Part shown: piece after piece, positions 1-6,618 of the stretch
Position numbering within the stretch: position 1 is the first letter of the stretch
How the letters are laid out: every line of letters starts with the position of its first letter
Assembly (NCBI GenBank): GCA_003175865.1
Contig: PSRF01000336.1
Coordinates: 1 to 9,411 of the forward strand
Source: Blastocatellia bacterium
Lineage (GTDB): Bacteria > Acidobacteriota > Blastocatellia > Pyrinomonadales > Pyrinomonadaceae
Length of the DNA stretch: 9,411 nucleotides
Reading direction: 5' to 3'
Translations under genes and position numbers: made by a program
The notes under the pieces: model-generated
Database searches by the model: none
What the model saw: the letters and a program-made list of their open reading frames with translations, nothing else
Told to the model about the DNA's origin: nothing

Positions 1-41
1 AGACGGCTTTAGCCCGGTGACGACGATCGACCTTTCGGATC

Positions 42-133
42 ACCTTCTCTCGTTGCGCGGTCGTGATGCCACCGCCTTGTGCGGTGGAGCTTCACGAACG
101 CTGCTATCAAGAGCGACCTTCTCTCGTTGCGCG
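42..133 (+). repeat. 18-bp direct repeat pair
   Basis: The sequence ACCTTCTCTCGTTGCGCG occurs at 42-59 and again, without mismatch, at 116-133, with starts 74 bases apart. The first copy runs into hairpin 61-97. The second runs into the small hairpin 130-143. The two copies may be the left edges of two repeat units. Confidence 0.8.
61..97. repeat. REP-like hairpin, copy 1
   Basis: Inner stem CCACCGC (69-75) pairs with GCGGTGG (81-87) around a 5-base loop. An outer stem TCGTGA (61-66) pairs with TCACGA (92-97). The 21 bases at 67-87 match the reverse complement of 186-206 at 20 of 21 positions. Confidence 0.7.
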
Positions 134-185
134 CTTGTGCGCGAAGAACAAAGGGGAAACTCGGATCTAGCAGCGAACGTCAATA

Positions 186-206
186 CCACCGCTCAAGGCG
201 GTGGCA
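186..206. repeat. REP-like hairpin, copy 2 (inverted)
   Basis: Stem CCACCGC (186-192) pairs with GCGGTGG (198-204) around loop TCAAG. It is an inverted copy of 67-87 with one mismatch, in the loop. It ends 25 bases before the first candidate start codon of the E1 alpha gene, so it would lie in the leader RNA if transcription begins upstream. Confidence 0.7.
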
Positions 207-230
207 TAAACTAACTGATTACCTCCTTGT

Positions 231-1376
231 ATGGATCAAAATTCCAAAACAGGACCAAGTAAACATCGGCGACGCCGTACTCCTCGACCGCGATTTCAGA
301 TGCGCATTAGCACAAAATTCGCGCCGCGTAAGGCCGATGATGGCAAACCGCTAACCTGCACGACAGATACCGATCTTAAGCGAGAACAGCTTCTCGATCT
401 GTACCGCTATCTGAAGCTCACTCGTTTAGTAGAAGAGCGTCTTGTGAACTTGTACCGTCAAACGAAAGTAGTTGGAGGTGTGTTTCGATCACTCGGGCAG
501 GAAGCGACTGCAGTTGGCACGGCTTACGCACTCGGGCAACAGGATTTCATTACACCACTCATTCGCGACCTCGGTGCCGTGCTCGTCAAAGGCATTCGCC
601 CTCGCGACGTTTTCGCCCAGTACATGGCTAAGGCCTGGGGACCATCCGGCGGTCGCGATCTCAATATTCACTTTGGTGATATGGAGCGTGGCTTCATTGG
701 ACCGATTTCGCATCTTGGTGACATGATTCCCGTGATGACTGGAATCTTGCTCGGTGCCCGTATGCAAAACAAATCGATAGTCGGCGTCGCCTACATCGGT
801 GATGGTGGCATGAGCACCGGTGCGTTTCATGAAGGATTAAACTTCGCTGCAGTTCAACGTCTGCCGCTGATTATCGTCGCGGAATACAACCACTACGCTT
901 ACTCCACTCCTACCAGTTTGCAAACGGCCTGCAGAGACCTCGCTGAAAAAGCAGTTGGTTACGGCATCCCCGCCACTATCGTGGATGGCAATGATGTCGT
1001 GGCGTGTTATGAAGTTATGAAACAGGCGGCAGATTTCGCGCGGCGTGGTGGCGGCGCTGTGTTGATTGAGGCGAAAACATATCGACGCAAAGGTCACGCG
1101 GAGCATGACGATCAACGTTATGTCGCTGATGGCGAAATTGAGTGGTGGGAGAAGAATAACGATCCAATTGATCGATTTGAGCGATATCTTCTGGATCAGA
1201 AAGTTGCGAATCAAGAAAAACTCGACGAAATTACTGCCGGCGTGATTCGTGAGATTGATGAAGATTGCGATTGGGCCGAGTCATCACCTATGCCGCAACC
1301 GGAGGAAGCGGCCTACCGGGTTTTTGATAACGAGATTGTGCCACCATCTCTAAGACCGAAAGTTTTGGAGAATTGA
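231..1376 (+). CDS. 2-oxo acid dehydrogenase complex E1 component, alpha subunit
   Basis: This is the alpha subunit of the thiamine diphosphate (ThDP)-dependent E1 enzyme, which decarboxylates a 2-oxo acid and passes the acyl group to the lipoyl arm of E2. It has 381 residues. The ThDP/Mg motif begins with GDG at 190-192 and ends near EYN at 218-220; D191 and N220 are 29 residues apart, as are the Mg ligands of human PDHA1. The usual NN is YN here. The loop RRKGHAEHDD (about 285-294) matches the conserved His-containing loop of the family. Other family stretches are SLGQEA (87-92) and the following RDLG. The ATG at 231 has no Shine-Dalgarno; residues 1-23 are Arg-rich and poorly conserved, so ATG 300 (M24) is an alternative, also without a clear site. 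The beta subunit follows after 37 bases. Sequence alone does not fix the substrate (pyruvate, branched-chain 2-oxo acids or acetoin). Confidence 0.93.
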   Translation: MDQNSKTGPSKHRRRRTPRPRFQMRISTKFAPRKADDGKPLTCTTDTDLKREQLLDLYRYLKLTRLVEERLVNLYRQTKVVGGVFRSLGQEATAVGTAYALGQQDFITPLIRDLGAVLVKGIRPRDVFAQYMAKAWGPSGGRDLNIHFGDMERGFIGPISHLGDMIPVMTGILLGARMQNKSIVGVAYIGDGGMSTGAFHEGLNFAAVQRLPLIIVAEYNHYAYSTPTSLQTACRDLAEKAVGYGIPATIVDGNDVVACYEVMKQAADFARRGGGAVLIEAKTYRRKGHAEHDDQRYVADGEIEWWEKNNDPIDRFERYLLDQKVANQEKLDEITAGVIREIDEDCDWAESSPMPQPEEAAYRVFDNEIVPPSLRPKVLEN

Positions 1377-1413
1377 ATAGGACTTATCTGCCCTATTTTA
1401 CCTATTGATCAAA

Positions 1414-2442
1414 ATGTCAACAGCAGTCAAAAAAGAACACAAATCAGCACCACCGGAGCGTGGCGGGCCGGCCACACTTGTTGAAGCAATTCGCCAGGGG
1501 ATCTGGGAAGAGATGGAAAGAGATCCAACTGTGTTCGTCATCGGCGAAGATGTCGGCACGTATGGCGGTGCTTTCAAAGTCACTGACGGACTATTGGACC
1601 AGTTTGGACGAGAGCGTGTGATCGACACTCCGATTTCGGAAGGTGCAATTGTCGGTGCTGCTTGTGGTGCAGCATTGATGGGCATGCGTCCGGTAGCCGA
1701 GTTTCAATTCATTGACTTCATTTCAGCTGGATTTGATTTGTTGACTAACTACGCTGCGAAGTGCCGCTATCGTTGGGGCGCTGGCCTGCCTGCGGTTTTT
1801 CGTGGTCCATGTGGCTCAGGTGTACGTTCTGGACCTTTTCACTCGTTGAATGCTGAATCGTTTTTCCTGAACACGGCTGGTCTCAAGATCGTCGAACCTT
1901 CGACACCGTACGACGCCAAGGGTTTGATAAAGGCTGCCATTCGCGATCCCGATCCGGTTTTGTACTTTGAACACAAAAAACTATACCGGCTGCCTCGTCT
2001 GCGTGAAGAACTACCAGCAGAGGATTACATAGTTGAAATCGGAAAAGCGCGGACGGTACGTGAGGGACGAGATCTTTCGATAATTACATTCGGAGCAATG
2101 GTGCTGACCGCACTGGATGCCGCCGAGGAACTTGAGAAAGAGGGGCTGGACATTGAAGTCATAGATCTCAGAACGTTGGCGCCATTCGACAAGGCTGCCA
2201 TTGAGGCGAGTGTTAAAAAGACGAACAAGGCGATCGTATTGCACGAAGCGTCACGAACGGGTGGAATTGGTGGTGAGATTGCCGCAACGATCGCAGAAGA
2301 AGCATTCGAGTGGCTTGATGGTCCGGTGCTGAGGGTTGCTTCGATTGATACGCCAGTGCCTTATTCACCGCCCTTGGAAGATTATTATCTGCCGCAAATC
2401 AAAGACGTTGTTGACGCAGCACGAAAGCTGGCGGCTTACTAA
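1414..2442 (+). CDS. 2-oxo acid dehydrogenase complex E1 component, beta subunit
   Basis: Beta subunit of the same E1 heterotetramer, 342 residues, close to the usual 325-340. The N-terminal half has the family sequence GEDVG (44-48), then DTPISE (71-76), whose E76 corresponds to the glutamate that activates the ThDP aminopyrimidine ring (Glu59 in human PDHB). RPVAEFQFIDF (92-102) and RGPCGSG (130-136) follow. The usual HSQ-type loop reads FHSLNAE (142-148). The C-terminal transketolase-like domain includes VLHEASRTGGIGGEIAA, typical of this subunit. I place the start at ATG 1414 rather than the in-frame TTG at 1405, because a TTG without a ribosome site is less likely; neither has a Shine-Dalgarno. 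Order and spacing after E1 alpha indicate one transcript, possibly with translational coupling. Confidence 0.93.
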   Translation: MSTAVKKEHKSAPPERGGPATLVEAIRQGIWEEMERDPTVFVIGEDVGTYGGAFKVTDGLLDQFGRERVIDTPISEGAIVGAACGAALMGMRPVAEFQFIDFISAGFDLLTNYAAKCRYRWGAGLPAVFRGPCGSGVRSGPFHSLNAESFFLNTAGLKIVEPSTPYDAKGLIKAAIRDPDPVLYFEHKKLYRLPRLREELPAEDYIVEIGKARTVREGRDLSIITFGAMVLTALDAAEELEKEGLDIEVIDLRTLAPFDKAAIEASVKKTNKAIVLHEASRTGGIGGEIAATIAEEAFEWLDGPVLRVASIDTPVPYSPPLEDYYLPQIKDVVDAARKLAAY

Positions 2443-2446
2443 TGTT

Positions 2447-2466
2447 CGATAAGCTTTAGCTTGTCG
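2447..2466 (+). promoter_or_regulatory. Intercistronic hairpin between E1 beta and E2
   Basis: CGATAAGC (2447-2454) pairs with GCTTGTCG (2459-2466), including one G-T pair, around a 4-base loop. It starts five bases after the E1 beta stop and lies in the 111-base gap before E2. There is no following T-run, so it is unlikely to be a full intrinsic terminator. It could influence RNA processing or the E1:E2 ratio; that is inference. Confidence 0.5.
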
Positions 2467-2544
2467 TTACGATCGCCTGTGTTCAACTCGGCAGGTGAGC
2501 AGTTTAAATATGACGGCAAACTGAAGTTTGTCGGACATTCATGT

Positions 2545-2548
2545 GGAG
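2545..2548 (+). promoter_or_regulatory. Ribosome binding site fixing the E2 start
   Basis: GGAG lies five bases before ATG 2554. This supports the 466-residue E2 over a longer in-frame reading from TTG 2461, whose extra 31 residues would run through the intercistronic region and do not resemble a lipoyl domain. Confidence 0.75.
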
Positions 2549-2553
2549 ACACA

Positions 2554-3954
2554 ATGAGTACTGAAGTTGTAATGCCGCAGATGGGTGAGTCGATCGCGGA
2601 AGGCACAATTACGAAGTGGCTAAAGAACGTCGGCGATCATGTCGAACGTGATGAGCCACTCTTCGAGATATCGACTGACAAAGTGGACGCAGAGATTCCG
2701 TCACCCGCTGCTGGTACTTTGACTGAAGTCCGTTTCAAGGAGGGCGATACAGTCGAAGTCAACACAGTCGTAGCAGTTCTCAATGGGGCGGATGGCACAG
2801 CTAAAAAAGAAGAAGCACCGAAAGTGGCTGCCCCGGCAGCGGAACCTGTAAAGCAAGTTGCTGCGCCGACACCACCGCCTGCGACACAACCACCAGCTCC
2901 TGCTCCTCCGCCTAAAGCACCTGAAGCCAAAGCTCCTGCCCCAGCTGTGGAAACGAAGCCGACGCCTATTGGTCAACCGACGTCAAAGACTGTCGAACCC
3001 ACTGTCGAAGAGTTGCGTCGCACCAAGTCGAGTCCACTGGTCCGTAAGATTGCGCAGGAACACGGCGTTGACATTGCCCGACTCGAGGGCACAGGCATGA
3101 GTGGCCGTGTTACCAAGAATGACATCCTGAGTTTTATTGAGTCAGGGACTGCTGCTCCAACCGCTCCGGCTCGGCGCCCGGAAGCCGCCGTGTCAGTACC
3201 AGCTCCTCAAGTCCAGGAACCAGTTGGTCCACCGCCACCGAAGCCTGCTGCAGGTGATCGTGTTGAGCAAATGAGCGTGATGCGCAAAAAGATTGCCGAG
3301 CACATGGTTCTTTCGCGTCGAACTTCAGCGCACGTAACAACCGTTTACGAGATCGACATGACACGTGTCGCCAGGCTCCGTGACCGACAACGCGATCAAT
3401 TCTACGAGCGAACCGGCACGAAACTAACGTTCATGCCATTCATCTTTCAAGCTGTAACTAACGCAATTCGGAAATTTCCAATATTCAATGCGCAGGTTAG
3501 TGGCGATTCGATCATCTACAAGCAAGACATCAATCTCGGAATGGCAGTCGCACTCGACTGGGGTTTGATTGTTCCTGTAATCAAGCGAGCGGACGATCTA
3601 AGTATCTCTGGTCTTGCGCGAGCTGCAAACGATCTTGCAGATCGTGCACGAACCAAACAGTTGAAGCCGGATGAAGTTGCTGGCGGAACATTTACAGTCA
3701 CCAATCCAGGTGTGTTTGGCGGCTTGTTTGGGACGCCCATCATCAACCAACCACAGCTTGCAATCCTTGGAATTGGCAAAATTGAAAAGCGTCCAAAGGT
3801 CCTTAGCACGCCCGAAGGTGACGATTTGATTGCGATTAGATGGATGTCCTATTTCGCTTTAAGTTTCGACCACCGTGTGATTGATGGTGCCGATGCTGAA
3901 CGCTTCCTCGCGTACATCAAGGAACTATTGGAAGGTGGCGATTTTGCGGTTTAA
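2554..3954 (+). CDS. Dihydrolipoamide acyltransferase, E2 of the 2-oxo acid dehydrogenase complex
   Basis: E2 forms the complex core and transfers the acyl group from its lipoyl arm to CoA. The 466-residue protein shows the full domain order. A single lipoyl domain spans about 1-78, with the lipoylated lysine K43 in STDKVDAEIPSP. A long Pro/Ala-rich flexible linker follows (about 90-145). The peripheral subunit-binding domain spans about 157-193 (SSPLVRKIA...GVDIARLEGTGMSGRVTKNDI). After a second Pro/Ala linker, the catalytic domain runs from about 235 to 466 and ends with the active-site motif HRVIDG (440-445: H440, D444). The lipoyl domain and the GGLFGTPIINQPQLAILG stretch resemble the E2 types annotated as branched-chain or 2-oxoglutarate E2, so the acyl substrate is uncertain. 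It is the third gene of the operon. E3 is absent and must be encoded elsewhere. K43 is the expected final acceptor of the LipB/LipA pathway. Confidence 0.94.
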   Translation: MSTEVVMPQMGESIAEGTITKWLKNVGDHVERDEPLFEISTDKVDAEIPSPAAGTLTEVRFKEGDTVEVNTVVAVLNGADGTAKKEEAPKVAAPAAEPVKQVAAPTPPPATQPPAPAPPPKAPEAKAPAPAVETKPTPIGQPTSKTVEPTVEELRRTKSSPLVRKIAQEHGVDIARLEGTGMSGRVTKNDILSFIESGTAAPTAPARRPEAAVSVPAPQVQEPVGPPPPKPAAGDRVEQMSVMRKKIAEHMVLSRRTSAHVTTVYEIDMTRVARLRDRQRDQFYERTGTKLTFMPFIFQAVTNAIRKFPIFNAQVSGDSIIYKQDINLGMAVALDWGLIVPVIKRADDLSISGLARAANDLADRARTKQLKPDEVAGGTFTVTNPGVFGGLFGTPIINQPQLAILGIGKIEKRPKVLSTPEGDDLIAIRWMSYFALSFDHRVIDGADAERFLAYIKELLEGGDFAV

Positions 3955-3955
3955 A

Positions 3956-4073
3956 GGATGAACTGCGACCTTTGTTCCTTGTCCTTTGTTCTTCGCCAGG
4001 AGTCTAGTCGCACATCACGCCACCTCCAAAACACCAAGTACAAAGCACAAAGTACAAAGGACAAAGTTCATCC
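3956..4073. repeat. Inverted repeat made of heptamer arrays, after the E1/E2 operon
   Basis: The left end GGATGAACT (3956-3964) pairs with AGTTCATCC (4065-4073). Inside, the left arm holds three 7-bp units of TTTGTNC type (3971-3991, the middle one CTTGTCC). The right arm holds four units of the complementary GNACAAA type (GTACAAA, GCACAAA, GTACAAA, GGACAAA at 4038-4065). It begins one base after the E2 stop. It could fold into a long imperfect hairpin and end the operon transcript, but it has no trailing T-run. A 63-residue open frame through it (3958-4149) is not a credible gene. Confidence 0.75.
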
Positions 4074-4173
4074 TCAACCTGGTCCAAAACCTCAAATCTC
4101 GCTAGAAATTTCACTTAACCTGCCCTCCCTTATTGCGATAAAGTGGTGATTCGATGAAGAATGCGGGAGGCTA

Positions 4174-4201
4174 TTGACTTAACTTCTGCTTAGGTCTAAA
4201 T
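4174..4201 (+). promoter_or_regulatory. Candidate promoter for the OmpA-like gene
   Basis: TTGACT at 4174-4179 is a good -35 match. The -10 is weak: CTAAAT at 4196-4201 (spacer 16). A start near 4208 would give a leader of roughly 105 bases that includes the hairpin at 4266-4289. The rest of 4074-4313 shows no gene. Confidence 0.3.
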
Positions 4202-4265
4202 CATGTCAGCCGCTTGAAATTGGAGTGGATTGACGGCTAAACCCGTTCGACAAGAGAAGGATTAA

Positions 4266-4289
4266 AACGCGCCGTCCGACAGGCGCGTT
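4266..4289 (+). promoter_or_regulatory. Stem-loop in the leader of the OmpA-like gene
   Basis: AACGCGCC (4266-4273) pairs perfectly with GGCGCGTT (4282-4289) around an 8-base loop. It ends 9 bases before the AAGGAG ribosome site (4299-4304). It may stabilise the mRNA 5' end, as reported for leaders of some outer-membrane protein genes, or act in regulation; neither is shown here. No T-run follows. Confidence 0.55.
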
Positions 4290-4313
4290 ACTATAGTTAA
4301 GGAGAGTAAATCG

Positions 4314-5336
4314 ATGGTGTTCACTAAATTCAAATTCCTTTCACCGGTAGTAATTGCTACCTGCCTCTTGATCTCTTCAGCCTCCCTTGTTCTCGCACAA
4401 GATACGACCAACCCGGCTGGCTCGCGAAATGTAGTTAGCGGTCAGAAAATGAAGATCAAGGGTGTGGTCACACGACGTGACGCCGACACGTTCACGGTTC
4501 GCGACCAGAATGGCGTGGATACCGTTGTGCGGTTGGATAGCGCGACAAGTGTTAAGACACACGGCGGATTCATGCGTGGTGGCACAAATTACGCACAAAC
4601 AAACATCCTTCGCGGTTTGAACCTCGAAGTAGAAGGCAACGGCAACAGCAACGGTGAGTTGGTCGCAAAGAAGATCCGTTTCAACGAGTCTGACATGCGC
4701 ACAGCTCGTGCAGTTGAATCACGCGCTGCGCCGCTCGAAGAACGTGCTTCAAATACCGAAACTAAACTTAGCCAGGTTGAAGCAAATGCTCAGCGCCTCT
4801 CCGGACAGATCGAAGAATTGCAGGCTGTTTCAAATGCAGCACGTGGTGGCGCGAAAGCGGCTCAGGAAACCGCTGACGCAGCTGTTGCAGGTGTGAACGC
4901 AACCAACGAGCGCATATCTGCTCTCGATGATTACGAGCCACAGACCACGTCGGCAGTAAACTTCAAAACTGGTAGTGCAGTGTTGTCGCCAGAGTCCAAG
5001 ACGGCGCTGGATGACATTGCGACCAAGGCGCTAAATGCCAAGGGTTATGTTTTGGAAGTTACTGGTTTCGCGGATTCCAGAGGCGGCATCAACTACAACC
5101 GTGAGCTAAGTCAACGTCGCGCAGATGCTGTCATTCGCTACCTGGTCGAGAGCCACAATATCCCGCTCCGTCGCATTGTGACGCCGTTTGGATATGGTGA
5201 GTCGAACCCAGTGGCGGACAACACGACGAAGGAAGGTCGCGCGCAGAATCGACGCGTCGAAATCAAACTGCTAGTTAACAAGGGTTTGACTGCGCCGGCA
5301 CCGACCATGCAACGCGGTTCAAGCAGTGGTAATTAG
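4314..5336 (+). CDS. Exported OmpA-family protein with beta-rich N-terminal domain and coiled coil
   Basis: A 340-residue envelope protein. Residues 1-28 form a signal peptide (positive FKF, hydrophobic 10-26, probable cut after LVLA). Residues about 46-125 form a beta-rich domain (KIKGVVTRRDADTFTVRDQNG...), resembling small OB-like domains such as DUF5666; this match is tentative. Residues about 130-205 are Ala/Glu-rich and probably a coiled coil. Residues about 213-322 are an OmpA C-terminal peptidoglycan-binding domain: VNFKTGSAVLSP, GFADSRGG, YNRELSQRRADAVIRYL and NRRVEI. D254 and R269 keep the 15-residue spacing of the diaminopimelate-contacting Asp/Arg pair in OmpA. No outer-membrane beta-barrel is evident, so it probably spans the periplasm as a cell-wall-bound protein. 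AAGGAG at 4299-4304 supports this start. Confidence 0.88.
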   Translation: MVFTKFKFLSPVVIATCLLISSASLVLAQDTTNPAGSRNVVSGQKMKIKGVVTRRDADTFTVRDQNGVDTVVRLDSATSVKTHGGFMRGGTNYAQTNILRGLNLEVEGNGNSNGELVAKKIRFNESDMRTARAVESRAAPLEERASNTETKLSQVEANAQRLSGQIEELQAVSNAARGGAKAAQETADAAVAGVNATNERISALDDYEPQTTSAVNFKTGSAVLSPESKTALDDIATKALNAKGYVLEVTGFADSRGGINYNRELSQRRADAVIRYLVESHNIPLRRIVTPFGYGESNPVADNTTKEGRAQNRRVEIKLLVNKGLTAPAPTMQRGSSSGN

Positions 5337-5343
5337 TAATGAA

Positions 5344-5375
5344 TGGAGTTGTGTTGAATCTGCAATGCAACTCCA
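5344..5375 (+). terminator. Hairpin after the OmpA-like gene
   Basis: TGGAGTTG (5344-5351) pairs with CAACTCCA (5368-5375). Pairing extends inward by about five more pairs, two of them G-T, to loop 5357-5362. It starts 8 bases after the stop codon. There is no T-run, so it is either a factor-dependent terminator structure or an RNA-protecting 3' end. Confidence 0.45.
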
Positions 5376-5380
5376 CATGC

Positions 5381-5410
5381 TTGACCAGGCACTAAAGAGT
5401 CAGTAATCAT
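5381..5410 (+). promoter_or_regulatory. Candidate promoter for the VWFA gene
   Basis: TTGACC (5381-5386) matches the -35 consensus at five of six positions. AATCAT (5405-5410), 18 bases further on, matches -10 at four of six. This would let the VWFA gene be transcribed separately from the OmpA-like gene. Confidence 0.3.
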
Positions 5411-5513
5411 GCCGTCAGGGCTACGGTAGTTTGGAGACATGCGGGCCAGCAAACTCTGGCGGCATGATAAGGACTCGATGGTCACTACACTTTTCATAGT
5501 TTGGGGAAAACTT

Positions 5514-6614
5514 ATGAAGCCGGCCGTTCCAATGGGACTGCTGGCTTTTCTTCTGTTTGCTGGTGTGGTGAATTCTCAAACCATTCGTGACCTTCCGCCG
5601 CCACCGCCCATGGCAACACCAAAGCCGAAACCGACCCCAACGCCAAAACCACCATCAGAGGAAGTGCTCGATGTTGTTCGCGTTACTTCTAACCTGGTAA
5701 TGGTGCCGGTTGCTGTTACTGATTCGCAGGGGCAGGCAATCCAGGGATTACAAATCCCGGACTTTCGGCTTTTAGAAGAAGGCAAGCAACAGGAGATCGC
5801 GGAACTCGGAGATCCAGAACAGGTACCACTCGACATCGCGTTGTTGTTCGATGTCTCGAGCAGCGTTAGTGAAAAGGGTTTTTTCGAATTCCAGCAGAAC
5901 GCTGCAGCGACGTTTTTGAAGGAAGTGATGAAGCCTGTTGATAAGGCCGCAATCTTTACCATCGCCGCCGAACCTACCCTGGTCCAACCGCTAGCTTCAG
6001 CAGAAGCGGCAGCGGCTAAGATGCGGACAATTCCCGCTGCAAGCGCGTCTGTACCAACAGCGTTCTACGATAGTGTTGCTGCTGCGGCAAAATACTTGGC
6101 TGAGAACTCGGAAAGTCGTCACCGTCGCGTAATTGTTGTTATTTCGGATGGTGACGACAACTTCAGCGAACGCATTCGAGCTTTGTCGATAGCAGACGCA
6201 CGCGCGACGCTGAGTGGCCAGTCTGCTCCTGCTAGCGCTTTGGCAGCGTTAAATGAAAAACACCGGCGCGCGGTTATGGACATTCAGCAGCTTGTCCAAA
6301 AAGCCGATGCTACTTTCTATTCAGTTAATCCTGGTGGTCCATCCGTTCGTATGAATCAGATCAGCACCAGGGCCCAAAACGGGATGGAGTCAATTGCTGC
6401 CGCGACTGGTGGAACTGCTTTTCTGCCAGATGGGCAAGCGGATCTTCAGAAGGTGTTTCGACAGGTAGCGGCTGAATTACGTGGTCAGTATCTCGTCATG
6501 TACTACGCAGGAACGGACGTGCCGGCGGGTGCATTCAGGCGGATCGACGTGTTATTGCCTTCGAAACCGAATTTGAAGGTGCGAGCCAGGCAGGGATACT
6601 ACCGCAAGAAATAG
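5514..6614 (+). CDS. Secreted VWFA-domain protein (Acidobacterial VWFA-related family)
   Basis: A 366-residue exported protein with a von Willebrand factor type A domain, which usually binds a divalent metal and mediates protein contacts. Residues 1-21 are a signal peptide. Residues 28-48 are a Pro/Lys/Thr linker (PPPPPMATPKPKPTPTPKPP). A beta segment VRVTSNLVMVPVAVTDSQGQ follows. The VWFA domain starts near 105, with the metal-site (MIDAS) motif DVSSS at 113-117, T182 in PTAFYDS and D212 in SDGDD, so all key ligands are present. The C-terminal GQYLVMYYAGT...GYYRKK matches the VWFA-related family common in Acidobacteriota. ATG 5514 is chosen because GGGGA (5503-5507) lies 6 bases upstream and it gives a clean signal peptide. 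In-frame ATG 5478, with AAGGA before it, is a possible alternative; ATG 5439 is less likely. The ligand is unknown. Confidence 0.88.
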   Translation: MKPAVPMGLLAFLLFAGVVNSQTIRDLPPPPPMATPKPKPTPTPKPPSEEVLDVVRVTSNLVMVPVAVTDSQGQAIQGLQIPDFRLLEEGKQQEIAELGDPEQVPLDIALLFDVSSSVSEKGFFEFQQNAAATFLKEVMKPVDKAAIFTIAAEPTLVQPLASAEAAAAKMRTIPAASASVPTAFYDSVAAAAKYLAENSESRHRRVIVVISDGDDNFSERIRALSIADARATLSGQSAPASALAALNEKHRRAVMDIQQLVQKADATFYSVNPGGPSVRMNQISTRAQNGMESIAAATGGTAFLPDGQADLQKVFRQVAAELRGQYLVMYYAGTDVPAGAFRRIDVLLPSKPNLKVRARQGYYRKK

Positions 6615-6618
6615 AGAA

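Larger units (their letters stand above)
1..230. repeat. Non-coding REP-like repeat region upstream of the E1 operon
   Basis: No convincing gene is visible here; short open frames run through repeats and lack ribosome sites. The block contains a small hairpin at 5-14 (GGCT/AGCC), an 18-bp perfect direct repeat (42-59 and 116-133), and two near-identical GC-rich hairpins in opposite orientation (61-97 and 186-206). A further hairpin lies at 130-143 (CGCGC, loop TTGT, GCGCG). Paired, oppositely oriented hairpins are the usual layout of bacterial REP/REPIN elements, so this is called REP-like by structure only. No RAYT transposase gene is in the window. I see no confident promoter for the downstream operon; CATAAA at 205-210 is a weak -10 candidate with no matching -35. 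Confidence 0.6.

Noticed and set aside
67..206. tRNA or structured RNA gene
   Set aside because: The hairpins are an inverted duplicate pair and do not form a cloverleaf or any riboswitch core I can recognise.
217..228. End of a 16S rRNA gene
   Set aside because: Only 12 bases resemble the 16S 3' terminus; the upstream sequence has none of the conserved helix 45 region.
489..830. A 113-residue minus-strand open frame within E1 alpha
   Set aside because: It is antisense to the conserved E1 alpha core and shows no features of its own.
2461..2553. N-terminal extension of E2 from a TTG codon
   Set aside because: The extra residues precede the lipoyl domain start, and ATG 2554 has GGAG at proper spacing.
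3958..4149. A small plus-strand open frame after E2
   Set aside because: It translates the heptamer inverted repeat, starts on bases of the outer stem, and has no ribosome site.
5576..5962. A 128-residue minus-strand open frame with a Gly-rich end
   Set aside because: It is the complement of the Pro-rich linker and VWFA domain; the Gly-rich composition is a shadow of proline codons.
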